Shown in pieces: positions 35,824 through 48,700 of a DNA stretch of 64,000 bases (position 1 is its first letter; every line of letters begins with the position of its first letter). The position numbers were made by a program, and so were the translations under genes. Source of the stretch: Aulostomus chinensis. Taxonomy: Eukaryota; Chordata; Actinopteri; Syngnathiformes; Aulostomidae. Location of the stretch: NCBI GenBank assembly GCA_037954235.1, contig JBBMOA010000013.1:17991001-18055000 (forward strand), written 5' to 3'. The notes below the pieces were generated by a model. That model made no database searches. It saw only the letters and a program-made list of their open reading frames with translations, and had not been told where the DNA came from.

Positions 35824-37829
35824 GTCAGACGTCAAACAAAGACCAAACGCTTTATGTATAATGTAAAGTAAAATACTCCAAAGTATTAGCACATCTCTGT
35901 TAGTTCCCCGTGTACCGCCGAGGAGTGGGTATTTAAAGACAGCAGGGCGGGGACGGAGCCCTGATCGAAAATTCCAGCCGTCGTTATACAACCGGAGTGG
36001 CGGGGCAGCACCGTACGGAGGTCTCACTCTGACTACCCGGAAGAAAACCTCTCAAAGGAAATAAGCAGCCGATTTTAATACTGAGGGCAGAATTCCGTTG
36101 GTTGCTCCAGGAAAGTGGCCCTGGGAACACGTTGGGTCGAAATGTTGTAAACAAACTGTTGGAGAAGAACTGGGATTCTTTCCAGCTTCAGGGTTCATGT
36201 CTCCAAAACTGGCTGGATGGGACACTATGACTCCCAGGCTCCATTCATCACCACAGCTGATAGCATCTATTTTAACAGTGTCATTTTAAATAATATTTGT
36301 TTAGCTTCAACAGTTTCAATTTGATGGGCAACTGCCTTGTGAGAACTGCAGTCTTTCCTCTCTGTCCCAGTTGTCAAAATTATTTAATTTCTAATCGTGT
36401 TACATTAGTGCAGTACTCTGCAAATTGTCGGTTTAAAAGATTTGAAGATTTGTCCAACATAGTCAAGGTTTATTTCACACATTTGAAACTAGTCAACAGA
36501 ACAAAAACGTCTCCGTGGGAGTGTGGGAATGTGTTTCAATCATAGCTATTTTTTACTTGCTGCATCGCGCTTCCATAATTTTACTACTTTACTTACGTTT
36601 TTACTATTTTACTTCAGATGAAAACAATGACTGATTTTGCAAAACAAAACAAAACAAAACTTCAAGCGGACGACTTGTTGTTGAAACATTTAGTAGAGGG
36701 AGACATCGTCTTACACACCATCTTCGATGGTAACCCTCCAGCAGTGACGTAAAGCGCCACGCCCCCAGTGACAGACAGCGCCTACGGTAGTTTCATTTGT
36801 GCCATCATTTAACCCCAATCCCGCAGTTCTACGATATCAGTTTTTCTGCAAAGAATATAACCTTGATCAGATTCTGGGGGAGCACGTGACTTGGGGATCA
36901 AACGAAAGACCTCCATCCAGGAGATCATGTGTGAATCAGTCCACACATCCCGGATGGATGTTTAGGAATGTAGGACGGAGCTGGAATGTGGGTCAGAGGC
37001 GTCTGCCTGCCCCCCCCCCCCCCCCCCCCCCGCTGATCACGTTAGACAGTCAGCACATCATCATCGTCGTCAACATCGTCATCATCATCGTCACCCTCCT
37101 GAGCTGTCCCAGTCTGCAGAGCACAATCGACAATAACCCAGAACCACAAAGACCAGCGGCTAGTAATTATCCATACAGATAATCTGTAAATATAAAACCC
37201 ATCTGACCATTGTCCTACAGATACAATGAATGCAACCTGCAGGAGAAGCAGAGGTGGACCGAGCAACCTGATCTATAATGATGATGTTGTAGGCAGAAAA
37301 ACAAGCTGAAAATGGTGCAAAAGAAGTGCTGAAAGGTCCCGGGGATTCGGACTGAGACACATCTGTTTCAAATCAGTTTTCAAACTACACCCAAATGTGG
37401 ATGAAAACGTCCAAATGTGGTTTGCATCAGTTATGCTAACATCTGATTTAATGTGGTTTTTGGATTTTTAAGGCGGTCTCAAATTCATCTGGATACAATC
37501 TGAATAGGTCAAAATTCAGACTTGGTTCGTCTGTGTGAGCAAGGCCTTAAAGTCATGTGTGACCTTGAAATGCCGATCTCCATCTTTGAAACCTTCATTT
37601 AACTGATAGGAGATAGTGTAAGCTTGGTCTTTTTAGCTTGAAATGCTGATCTCCATCGTTTAATTTATGGCATCAACAGTGACCTTGGTCTTATTGCTGC
37701 CGAGTAGGGGCTATTAACATTTTCGGTTCAGAACGAAAGCTACTCAAGTCTTAAATTACACATTGCATGCTTTTTGACCATCAGACAGTAAACGAAACAT
37801 GCCTCGCTACTCCTCGAGCGCCTCCAAAA
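35824..37829. other. Spacer between the TMEM179-family gene and tRNA-Phe
   Basis: The part nearest 35824 is moderately GC-rich and is probably the promoter and 5' UTR of the minus-strand gene. No other gene is supported. Contains a (C)22 tract at 37010-37031 and a short ATCATCGTC-type triplet repeat at about 37060-37092. The ORF at 36799-37182 is not credible. Confidence 0.6.
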
Positions 37830-37902
37830 TGCCGAAACCCGGGATCGAACCAGGGACCTTTAGATCTTCAGTCTAACGCTCTCCCAACTGAGCTATTTCG
37901 GC
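37830..37902 (-). tRNA. trnF-GAA: tRNA-Phe (GAA)
   Basis: A 73-nt cloverleaf on the minus strand. The acceptor stem GCCGAAA pairs with TTTCGGC, discriminator A is at 37830, and the D arm is GCTCAGTTGGGAGAGC. The anticodon loop carries GAA (37869-37867), and the T arm is GGTTCGATCC. The A box (TAGCTCAGTTGG) and B box are intact and a TTTT Pol III terminator follows directly. There is no intron. It appears to be a functional nuclear gene rather than a SINE head. Confidence 0.97.
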
Positions 37903-38473
37903 GATGAGACTGAAGGGGTGTATTAAATATTTTTGTCCACGTATAAAGACGATAATGAATGATATTTCTATTAGTATTCTTAGTATACTGAATTAACTAA
38001 GCTTAATATCAAAATTTAGACTGCAGATATGAACAGTTTGACCTAGTTATTGGCTCAACTTTGTTTCAACAGCTTTTATCAAACATTACAGTGACGTAAT
38101 TGCCACTCTTGACTCAGCGCAGAGGCTGCTGGGAAGAAAGGTCAAGAATCGTTGGCAGTGGAAGACACTGGATTTAATGCCGGAGAGATATTCTATCCCA
38201 TTGTAAAGCCAATAAGAGTCCTATTTAAATAACGTAAGTCTGCTCCGAGACTCCTTCGAGGTTCATAAAATACTTGAAGAATCGCGTTCATGTATCGCCC
38301 GTTTGAGGCTCGCCGACATACTGGCTAGCTCCCGTTAGCTGGCTAGCAGCCGCATTGTTATTGTTGTTTTATATATATATTTATGTTTATGTCAAGATTA
38401 TTCCCAGAGGTTCCTCCGCCGAGGCAGGGGTCCCGGACCTCCTGAGGCATGTTTTTTTGTCCGTCCCGGGAAG
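37903..38473 (+). promoter_or_regulatory. hs6st2 promoter and 5' UTR
   Basis: Between the tRNA and the hs6st2 start. Includes a GTGACGTAA CRE-like site near 38092 and a TTGACTCAGC AP-1-like site near 38109. CpG content rises toward the start codon (GAAGATGG context). The sites are sequence matches only. Confidence 0.4.
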
Positions 38474-40344
38474 ATGGATGAGAAGTCCAGCAGCCACCAC
38501 AGGCTCCTGATCGCCCTTCTTATGGTTTTGCTCTTTGGCGTCATCATGATCCAGTATGTGTGTCCAAGTCGGTCCGAGTGTCAGGTGCTGCACCAGCTAG
38601 GATCCTGGTTTAAGGTGGGCAGGACGGCTGCTTCTCAGAGCAGTGGCTATCAAGTCAAAGACGGGCTCCAAAAGGATCCATACATCGCAGAAGACGGCGC
38701 CCTGGTCCGCTTCATCCCTCGCTTCAACTTCACCAAATCCGACTTGAACCGCGTTGTGGATTTCAACATCAAGGGAGATGATGTTATAGTGTTTCTGCAC
38801 ATCCAGAAGACGGGCGGCACGACGTTCGGTCGGCACCTGGTGCGGAATATTCAGCTGGAGAGGCCGTGCGAGTGCCACGCTGGGCAGAAGAAGTGTACTT
38901 GTTTCAGACCGGGGAAGAAGGAAACCTGGCTCTTCTCTCGTTTTTCTACTGGTTGGAGTTGCGGGCTTCATGCGGACTGGACCGAGCTAACCAGCTGCGT
39001 CCCGTCACGCATGGACTCACGGGAGGCTCCAAAGAACTTGCCCAGGTAGGGGGGGGGGGGGGGCATTGCTGTGTGCACACTTCAAGCAGACACAATATTA
39101 GATTTTTTTCAGATATACCGATATTTTACTGTAGTTTGGGTGATAATCGATACCAATATTGACAAATTCCTTCACCTAATTGCTGAGATCATTAAGTCTC
39201 CTCTGTCAATGACGTTTATATTATCTGTATAAAAATTAGGCAATATTATCTTAACATTTTGCACATACTAAAAATCTGATGGAAACATTGTAAATAGTGA
39301 CACTATTTCTTGATTTCCCAACATTTGTAACGGTTCATTGTTTCTAAAAAAGAGATTTGAGCTTGTCCCAATATTGATAAATTAAAGAATTTGCCCGATA
39401 CTGATATGAAGGCGGATAAATTGTGCATGCCTACACTTCAATAGTCTTCACCAAGAGCCTCATAATGTTACAACTGTTTGTTACACATTTTTGATGTCAT
39501 CTTTTACCTCCCCAGGAGGAACTATTATTATATAACCATCCTAAGAGATCCAGTATCACGCTACCTAAGTGAGTGGCGTCACGTGCAACGCGGTGCCACA
39601 TGGAAGGCTTCCTTACATGTGTGTGATGGACGTTCACCAACACTGTCGGAGCTGCCGAGCTGCTACTCGGGTGATGACTGGTCAGGTTGCTCCTTGCAGG
39701 AGTTCATGGATTGCCCTTACAACCTGGCCAACAACCGGCAGACTCGCATGCTAGCTGACCTCAGCCTGGTCGGTTGCTATAACGTTTCAGCCATGAGTGA
39801 GGAGGAGCGCTGGGTGGTGCTTTTGGAAAGCGCGAAGCGTAACCTACGGGGTATGGCCTTCTACGGACTCACTGAGTACCAGCGTAAAACTCAGTACTTG
39901 TTTGAGCGAACCTTCAACCTGGAGTTCATAGCACCCTTCACGCAGCTCAACGGGACACGTGCCTCCAGCGTCGAGGTGCCACCTGAGACGCAACACAGAA
40001 TCCGACAGCTAAACCGATGGGATGTGGAGCTCTACGAATACGCCCGTGATCTCTTCCTGCAACGCTTCCAGGTGGCGAGGCAGCAGGAGCGCAGGCAAGC
40101 CAGAGAGAGGAGGCAACAGGAGAGGAGGCGGCTACGTGTAAGACTGACACCGAAGCAAGCCAGGCCACCGAGGCCCACAGAAACACCTCATCAGCCAGGC
40201 AGCCGCTCAGTTATAATGGAGGAGCAGCAAAGAGGAGGAGCTGATGGAGATGCTGTGGAGTCTGAAGCGCTTCTCCCAGACTGGTGGGACCTGGATGAGA
40301 ACAGCACCATGGAGGACTACGTGGACAATGTAGAACAGTGGTAA
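38474..40344 (+). CDS. hs6st2: Heparan sulfate 6-O-sulfotransferase 2 (two exons)
   Basis: Type II Golgi enzyme that transfers sulfate from PAPS to the 6-O position of glucosamine in heparan sulfate. Exons 38474-39045 and 39516-40344 give 1401 nt and 466 aa. The split codon AG|G is in phase. A signal-anchor segment lies at 11-29 after MDEKSSSHHR. The PAPS 5'-phosphosulfate loop is at 107-117 (FLHIQKTGGTT). The 3'-phosphate site spans 200-212 (LRDPVSRYLSEWR). The GRHLVRNIQL and RFSTGWSCGLHADWTELTSC blocks are nearly identical to vertebrate HS6STs. The C-terminal part is a basic Arg/Gln-rich stretch, then an acidic tail ending DYVDNVEQW, like human HS6ST2 (DYIGSVEKW). The mbnl3 neighbour downstream supports HS6ST2 over HS6ST1 or 3. 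The single intron is only 470 bp, and its donor is followed at once by a (G)15 tract. Confidence 0.93.
39085..39435. repeat. Possible repeat remnant filling the hs6st2 intron
   Basis: Contains ATACCGATATTTTACT, GATAATCGATACCAATATTG and CCCAATATTGATAAAT, like the degenerate CGATAT-rich dispersed repeats common in fish. Boundaries are approximate and the family is unassigned. Confidence 0.35.
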
Positions 40345-43113
40345 TGACCGGAGCTTTGACTGACACAGTTTTTAATACAATTTCTATACACATTTAAGGA
40401 ATTTAAACTTCTGGTAATTTCATTTCAGAAGAGGTTTTTTTTTTAATAGATATACCTGGAAATTTTGATAAGGATGCCTTAGATTTATTGTGGAGTTTGA
40501 ATCATGATGAGTGAAAAATTATGCAGTTTTAAAATCTTAAGCTGTCAGCAACTGCAACGGTACAATTCACTGGAAATAATCTTATTATAACTGTTAGGTT
40601 AACTGATTGTAACCAATGGTTTTCTTTTCAAAACAAATCCTAACTACATATTAGATCTTGATCTGATTTAGGCAATTCTAATTTGTTTAAAAAAAATAGC
40701 ATTTCACCAGTTACGGTGTATTTTCATGAATTCATTTATCAAATTAAAAAAATGCATCAGTATGGTGTTCTTTACAATACTTTACAATGATTTTCCAAAC
40801 ACAGTTTATGTCAACATAAGAATTTGCTGCATAAACATGCAGTATGTTATCTCTGCCACTAGGGGCCTCTAAGAACAATAAATTTATTTTGATGACGTCA
40901 CGAAGCAGAAACCATCATGATCAGACATAAATTATGTCCTCTGGCGTGTTAATGTATAATGAGAGTCATGCTAGCTTCATATTTTAAACTGGTGAACGAT
41001 AGCTGAGTCAGAGTACAGCTTAGGTGAGTTTACTACCCTCTCAGCTATTGCAGCAAACCTTTATACCAAATTAAATTAAGTTTGCCGGGCTCTCTTACCT
41101 GTGGTCTAACCAATCCCACAGGAGCTCAGTAGGCCTGTTGAACAAGTCTAGTAAATTTACAACAAAGGTCCAGGACATTTTAAGTTGAGATGTTACACAC
41201 GGTACCGTTTTAATGATGAGAGTGCAACCGCAGAGATAAGAATGAGTGCATGAAAACGATCTACGTGAGCATTTTGGTATCGACCATTTTAAATGTGTCA
41301 CATTTTTATTTGTATTGTTTGTCCATCTAATGATCCCTCTCTGGGGCACCTACAGTGGGGATGTAAGATGATTCTGTGGGCTTAAAAATGACATTAATGA
41401 GAACATTTCATTAAATGAGTTTTGGGGGCCCGAGATGTATTTTTATTAAGCCTAGAACCTCCAGAGCTTCTAGCCACCTGAAAATTGCCGCTTGTTTCCA
41501 ACTGTTGTGAAATGTGATGATCGGACACTGACTGATGAGGGAATTACATATTCTGTGCTTCAGCTCCAATCTTTTGATACAATCCACCAATATCACTTCT
41601 GCACGGAACAACTCATGAGTTTTTCTCTTACCTAACCCATGCAGTGACATTTGTTGGATTCCTGGCTAACAAGGAAACAACCTCACTTAAAAGATAAAAT
41701 GCGTTCTTATTTTTTTAAGGTATTCGCTTTGTACTGAGGAGAGAAAATTGTGAGTATATTTCTTTGCTAGGGCAGCTTGACAATTCCACGAAAGAGGAAA
41801 AAGTCAAGTTCAAGTGGAGCGGAGGTGACTGAGCCCAGGGCCAGCTGTATAGTAACAAAACAAAAACAAACCCATGAAACTGAAGGCACGAGTTCCACAG
41901 CACCATGAAGACGTAGCAAAGACATAGCAATTAGTCCTGAATCATGGAATTAAGTTTCCAATAAGCATTGAAGGTCCAGCTCTCTCACCTCCAAGTTAGT
42001 GGGTTTCTCATGGGTTTTTGGTTAAATGGCTAAAATAAAGCCAGTTTTGAGTTTTTTGTTTTACAAAATGAAATGTCAGTAAATGCCACACTCGTGAATT
42101 TCAAAGCGTTTTAGAGTCTTAGAAACAGCAGATGCTACAGATGTCATGCAGAGAACAGAGGAAGCATAAAGCTTTTGATGACTTAAGTTTGTCGCATAAT
42201 TTCAGCTTTTTTCTTCAAATGATTGTACTTCTGCTGTGCACAACGAATGAAATCGGCGCCCTTTTGTGGTGATTATCCTGGTTATCAAACGTGTAAGTCA
42301 TGAACCTTTGTTAGTCATAGTTTTTTCCCCCATCATTGAAAATTCAAAGTAAAAAAATCCCATTGGGGTTTTTTTCGTTGAGGTAACCCACGGTGAAGCT
42401 CATTTCCAGTTTTGCCACTAAAAACATGTCATTTCTGCGGCTCCAACACCTTCAATGGCTTCTCTTGACTTTAATTCAAGTGATACTTGTCAACTAGCCA
42501 TAAATGCTCAACCTGATTATATGCAATCACCTGAAGTTGCCCCAAAAATTTATGGACTGGTCTCCAGTCGCAAAAGGAACTGGACATTGTCTTAAAATTT
42601 AAATATGCCCAGGTCTGCCTGGTCAATGAATCAAAGTTGTTTTTAGCACGTCTGTAGCTGAATATTCTTTTTCTTTCATTGTAAACTATTTTACATGACA
42701 TTAAAGTTATTTATTGATATTGATTGTAGTTCTTTGCCAGAAATGACCCGAAGAAAGAGGCCGGTCCAAGCTGCCCGTCACTCCTTTCCACGACCATAGA
42801 AGCCTTCGAGTTTGCTCTCGTGGGTTTTACACGTCTGAACTTGTGATGTTGGATGAAAGTAGGGGATGTTTATTTGTTCTTTGTTTTGTTTTGTTTTTTA
42901 TTAAAAAGGAACACTGTAATACCTGTTTTAAACAATATACTACACTGTTTATGGTTAACGATGTGTATGTTTGCCTAAATTATTGTCTTGTCTAAACTTG
43001 GCACCTGTTAAAGACTTTTAAGTAACAGAAATAGATACCTCAGTGTGTAGCAGAACTGCTAATGTTGTAAAATGACTGAATGTGTCCCAACCGTCCATTT
43101 TTTTATATGTGTG
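40345..43113 (+). other. hs6st2 3' UTR and downstream spacer
   Basis: No further gene is supported. A candidate polyadenylation signal (AATAAA) lies at 40877-40882, about 530 bp past the stop codon. The rest is AT-rich. Minus-strand ORFs such as 41411-41650 have no family signature. Confidence 0.5.
40877..40882 (+). terminator. Candidate hs6st2 polyadenylation signal
   Basis: AATAAA followed by a T-rich stretch. A long 3' UTR ending further downstream cannot be excluded. Confidence 0.4.
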
Positions 43114-43119
43114 TATATA

Positions 43120-43213
<94 letters not shown>
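43114..43213. repeat. (AT)n microsatellite
   Basis: About 100 bp of nearly pure AT repeat, the longest in the window. Confidence 0.95.
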
Positions 43214-43218
<5 letters not shown>

Positions 43219-43810
43219 CTTTTACATTCACAGAACCGTGGTTGTGATGTCTCTTTAGTTGGTTATGTACATGCCGCAGATAGCGTGCAGGCTTGAGAAT
43301 ACAGATGCGAGTCTCTGCATCACCAGTAGGGGGCGCTCAAGTCATTCTGATGAAATGAAAGAGACGGTTACTGTAAATGTGTTCAGGTCACTTCATACAG
43401 TTGTGAACTTTGACTGTAGAAATGGTTAAAATAATGAGAATAGTAGAGCTTTACTTCCAATGATGTCTCAGGAATGCAAATTTAAGTAAAAAAAATGATG
43501 TGCAGTTAAAGAACTGGCTTCAACTTTGCTGCATTTTGTCAGATTTTAAATAGCACTCATAAATTTAAAACTATTGTAACCTGTTATATCCTCTGTTCTT
43601 TTATATAAATTCAGTTCCGGTTTAAGACGGTATTTGTGTATGTTCTCAGTCACCAAGGTCATCGTAATTCTCAAAAATAATAAATTTAGACCACTGGACT
43701 CACCTCTTGTACGTGAAAACGTTTCAAATTAGGATGATTGCAACAATTCATGTTGATATCATAAAAGTGATATATTTTTCTGTAGTGAAATTGGCTTTGA
43801 GATGTCTTCT

Positions 43811-43970
43811 AGGGTGACACAGTGGTGCAATGGTTAACGCCGTCCTCTCATAAGAAGGTCCCGGATTCGAGTCCCGGCTCGGGCATGGGGTCTTTCTGTG
43901 TGGAGTTGTCATTCTCCCTGTGCCTGCGTGGTTTCTCTCCAGGTTCTCCAGCTTCCTCCCACAGTCCTTT
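43811..43970 (+). repeat. Teleost dispersed repeat with tRNA-like head
   Basis: Begins GACACAGTGGTGCAATGG, continues with a B-box-like GGATTCGAGTCCC, then TTTCTGTGTGGAGTTG, CCTGTGCCTGCGTGG and CTTCCTCCCACAGTCC. This series of phrases is widespread in fish genomes. It is truncated after the CCCACAGTCC block. Confidence 0.7.
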
Positions 43971-44142
43971 TCTAGGGACTGCGACGCTTACATGCTTTTA
44001 TTGTGAAGAAATGGACAGCAAACCGGAAGTATTGCGTTAGCAGAACAGCAACATGCTAGCAGCAGGTGGAAAGCGCCCAAAACGAGATGACATCCAAAAT
44101 TATAATATAAATATTCACGTTTATTTCCATCAGAACAAGTCA

Positions 44143-44360
44143 TATATATATATATATACAAAGAGAGAGAGAGAATGACATATATATTTTATATGTAAAT
44201 ATATATATATATATATATATATAAAAAGAGAGAGAATGACATATATATTTTATATGTAAATATATATATAAAGAGAGAGAGAATGACATATATATTTTAT
44301 ATATATATATAAATAGAGAGAATGACATATATATATATATGTCATTCTCTCTCTCTTTAT
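44143..44360. repeat. AT/GA tandem array ending in an inverted copy
   Basis: A unit of roughly 55-65 bp, consisting of an AT run, AAGAGAGAGAGAATGACATA and TATTTTATATGTAAAT, is repeated about four times. The array ends with an inverted piece (ATATGTCATTCTCTCTCTCT), making the right end palindromic. Confidence 0.85.
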
Positions 44361-44639
44361 GGTTATACAAGGGTATATAGGGTTAAATACAAATTACATA
44401 AATTAACCTTGCAGCTCTTTTAATTTCTAAAAGATAAAACCCAGTCACCTTCACGAGCTTTGTATTCGTAATTTTCGTCTAACGTCAATCTATGTTTATG
44501 CTGATTTTTTTTTTTAAATCCTTTTTAAGTTCTCGTGATTTATGAAGTTTATTTACTGCCATTGTAGCGTCATGTGTCTAACAGTCTGGAGGCCGGTACT
44601 GAACCTTCCTACCTGCGACGCTTTTACCTTGTCGTGACT

Positions 44640-45007
44640 TTGATTTCTCCACGTTAATGAAACGTGAACCACACTCACACACACTCACACTCTCTCTCTC
44701 TCTGTCTCTCTCTGTCTCTCCCCCAACTCCTCCCTCACCATTATGCCCTCCCCCTTACTTATTTTCTCTAATCTGCCTGGTGATCACTCATTGTTGCACC
44801 CGAAAAAATATAGTTAACACTTCAGCCGCCCGCCGAACCCTCTTCGCTTCTTTCCGTCTTTCGCCGCTGCTTGCTTCGCTTCACGCGTTTTCTTCGCTCC
44901 TGCAAGGCAACGACGAGAAGGAATCCGTGGAAGATTTAAAAAAAAAAAACGCTTTTTTTTTTAACCGAAGGTAATTTAGGAGGAGAACCTGGCTGCGCTG
45001 CAAACAG
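44640..45007 (+). promoter_or_regulatory. mbnl3 promoter and 5' UTR exon 1
   Basis: A CT-rich and then CpG-rich region (for example CTTTCGCCGCTGCTTGCTTC) leads to a strong donor, CTGCAAACAG then GTAAGA, at 45007/45008. This is the likely non-coding first exon of mbnl3, about 6.3 kb before the next exon. The start site is not defined. Confidence 0.5.
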
Positions 45008-45697
45008 GTAAGAGGCTGACGCAGTTGACTCCACGGCAATAACAGCGCTCTGTGTTTGAAAAATAAGCCGCCCGGTAGCTGGGAGTTGAGCTTACATGAA
45101 GGCTGCCTTCATTACAGGTGTATTTACAGGTCAAAAAGCCTGTTGCTCGGAGGCTCAAAGTAAATACGGGCGTAATTGCTGTGTAGGCACCGCAGTAATA
45201 ACATTTGCATGCTTAAAAAAAAAAAAAGGTTCGTTTTCCCGTGTGGTAATGTTACGTTAAAGTGCATTGTCTAATGTGGGATTTGGAAGGATTTGCTTGA
45301 GTGCAATACGTAGAACAACTGTGGTGTCTGCACAGCAGCGGGAACTGGGTTTAGCTGTCATGCCAGACAACAGAGCGACAAATAAATCAATAAAAAAAAT
45401 GAAAGTGAAAGGACTTTCTGAGGCTCACTAATGTTGAGTTTAAGATCCATTATTGCTGGTGGATGTGAAGAACACCTGCATCTTCCCGGTTAGATTTTGC
45501 AGCCGGGCTCTGAGCATGTGGCTCTCCGGGCGGCTCGCCGTGTTGCCACTACCTGCCTTCTTACACAGCGCGTCTTGCCATTTTGGTTCATTTAACAATA
45601 CAACCAGTCATGACAAGTTCACCCTCCCTACGGGCTGTGGACTCTGCACCAGTCTAGCTAGTTTTTCTTTACTTAACATTAACGCCAAGGATAATCC

Positions 45698-45754
<57 letters not shown>

Positions 45755-48700
45755 AAACAGTCATATTCCAGAATAAACTGTTTTCATGTACGCATGACCA
45801 GCTCCGGATGTTCCTCTTTTTTTTTCTTTTTTTTTTTGCAATGCATCATCAATCAATATGATATGCCAGTGATGTCATATTGGTTAATATTGACAGTTTC
45901 TCCACAGTCACAGTCAGAAAGGCCCTTCACTTTCTTTTATGAATTAAGTCTGTGTGCAACAGTCCAGATGAGCCGTTTCAGGCATTTACGCGTTGTTTCG
46001 TTGTAGATGTGGCAGACTTGGTTTGTGTTTGATTGATTGAATGGGACCTGTGGTGCTTTAATGAGCTGAAAGGATTACTGATACTTAACCTAATTACTTT
46101 AACCCGTCCCTCCAGGTTTGCTGGCTTTCATCACTCCCATCATTGTGATTTATGCCTCTTTTTCCACCTTGTGCTTTCTAATCAATCACCTGGTTGTTGT
46201 TGGTGTTGCTGTTAACTCTCACTGCTGGTGTAACAAGTCTGTTTGCTCCACTGTAACTCCTTGTTACACCCATGACAACTAGTTCACTGGGCTTTTTTTG
46301 AATGGGTAAAACCCAGATTTAAATAAATTCCCTCAGAAAAACCCAGAGATTTGACTAAGAAATCAAACTAACACTCATTTCTGGGCCAAAGCATTTGGTC
46401 AGTTTCTAAATACTGAAGTCGCTCACTGGTTTTCTCAGGGTAAAATGTTGAAATCCGCATTTGCACAACCCTTTAGTTCTCTCCCCAGACCTGCTTTATC
46501 CCCCAGTTAACATATGCATCATATGAACTATGATGCATGTTACTGAAACTCATTTTTGGTCAGATTTGTTGACTGCCTGGGGCCACCACACAGAGCACCG
46601 CAGGGATGACACGGTTTTGTCGGACAAGAGGTTCAGATCACCTCGTGTCCTCACAATGCAAAAGGGGATGATGGGATTTTTTACATTGAATCACTGACAA
46701 AAAAATAGATATGCGGCAAAGACAAATTTAAGAGGTTTACACGTTTTGTTTTGCAGGATATTCTTAACTAACTAACACTGGTTTTATGAATTTTAAAGCA
46801 TATATACGATTGCTAGAAGTACCAAGCTAACGTCAGGTTATGAGCGAACTACACAGACACATGGACTCAACGTCAACTGCTGGCTTCACGGTCCCGCTGT
46901 ATTCAGTGGAATCGGCAACAAATCTGTTTTAAGCATTTCTGAAGGAAGGATGCTAAAAAGGAGCTAGTGTCAGCTTCATGAACTGGTGGACTTTATGCAT
47001 TTCGGTTTAGTATATTATAGTAATCTTGGGCTTGGTTTGGACGTTAGAAGACATCACTCTGGGCTATGAGGGATGTATTTCTTTCTACTTTATGATAAGA
47101 AATGAGTTGTTTATTCCAGCCCTACAGTTGGCCTTTCACTAAATGCAGCTATAGTACAGTTTTATTGATATAAGAATATCTGTGTGAGGAGATAAGGAGC
47201 ACGGCTGTTTGCCTGCACACCAGCCAGGCTGCAGTCAGAGCCCCAGTGAAGGTTATGCTGTCTGTAGACCTTTGGTGCACCGTGTTTAATGAGGGACGCA
47301 GTGCGCTGGAGTCAACAGCAAGCCACCCTCATTTCCTCACCCCCCCCCCCCCACCACCACCACCACCACCACCCCCACCCCCCACACATTTCTACTTCCT
47401 ACTGACCCCCACCTCCTGACTGCTGGAGCCCCGTTTCTGCAGACACCTGGAAGACGCAGCAGCAGAAAGGCTGTTAGAACTAGGGCGCGCTATATTTATT
47501 CACCAACAAGCCGCATCCCTGCAAAAGACTGTTTGTGCTGCGGTGCAAAGGTCAAATGAGTTCAGTAGGCCAAGATTGCTCCTGTTTGAAAAGCAGACCC
47601 TGTAGTGTAAGTGGAGCTGTGTGTCCGAGATGAAGCAGTTACCAGATTGATTGATTAGCTGACCTAATTAGCTACCATTTTACTATTGATTTATTGATAC
47701 ACGTGTGTTTCTCTAATGAGTTCTACATTATGGATTTAGCAGTAAGAATGCTTATGGATGGAAACTTGCAAATATTTCTTCACAGTCTTTGATTTTTTTT
47801 TTTTTTTTTTTTTTGTTCCTCTCACGTTCCTGGTGGCGGAATCCCTGCAGTGGTAGGATTTTTAGCACTTGATGATTCATTCCAAATGGAAGCATCTTGA
47901 TTCTAATTTATGCACGGTTAGAATTCCAAAGAAAACAAAAAAATTCTTTTTTTTAAAATGCAGATGACAACATGAGGGGTCAAACACCTTTGAACAGGCA
48001 TGTGTTTGTCGACTCAGATGATTTGTTTGACTTTCGTACAAGTTCTTTCATTCATCTGCGTGATTGTACTGTTAACGGAGGCGGGTGTTTGGTTCGTAAT
48101 GGAGATTTTCTGATCCCAGTTTTTCATTCTCCGTACCTGAACTTGTGTTTTTGCTGATACAGAGTAATGATGCAGCAACAGTGTGTCAAAGATGTATGTG
48201 CACTTTTTTTTATTAAACTGTATTAACTAGTAAATAGAAAGTATTTTAGGTAAATTAAGCATAACGGGTAAAAATCTGTGATACATTCGGAATTGCGGTT
48301 CTACAAAATTCATGGCCCTGCCTGTGGCCAAAAACTGTAATCTTGCTCACAGTTCATCTCGATTGATCCCTGTTTCCACGAATATATGATTAATTGCCCA
48401 GCCCTGATAAATAGATCCAGAGAATGTAGCCATGGAACTTCTACTGTTGACGGTCTTAATATTGGATATGGTGATGTTAAACTGGGGGGATTTTCGCATG
48501 TCAAATGTCACCACGTTGTTGACATTTGGCTCGCTCCGTCTGTCTCGTGTTACGTATCAGTCGATTCTTGTCATTGCCAGTGGAAGTACAGCACAACTTC
48601 CTGTGTAGAATTCGGTTTTAGAGCGGAATTGATTTCCTCTTTGTGATGTATGTCGGTGCTAGCGGAGCTAAGTAGCAGGGTCTTGTTTCAGTGCTAATAG

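Noticed and set aside
43811..43970. Functional tRNA gene
   Set aside because: The head resembles a tRNA, but the downstream phrases are those of a widespread fish repeat, and there is no clean cloverleaf.
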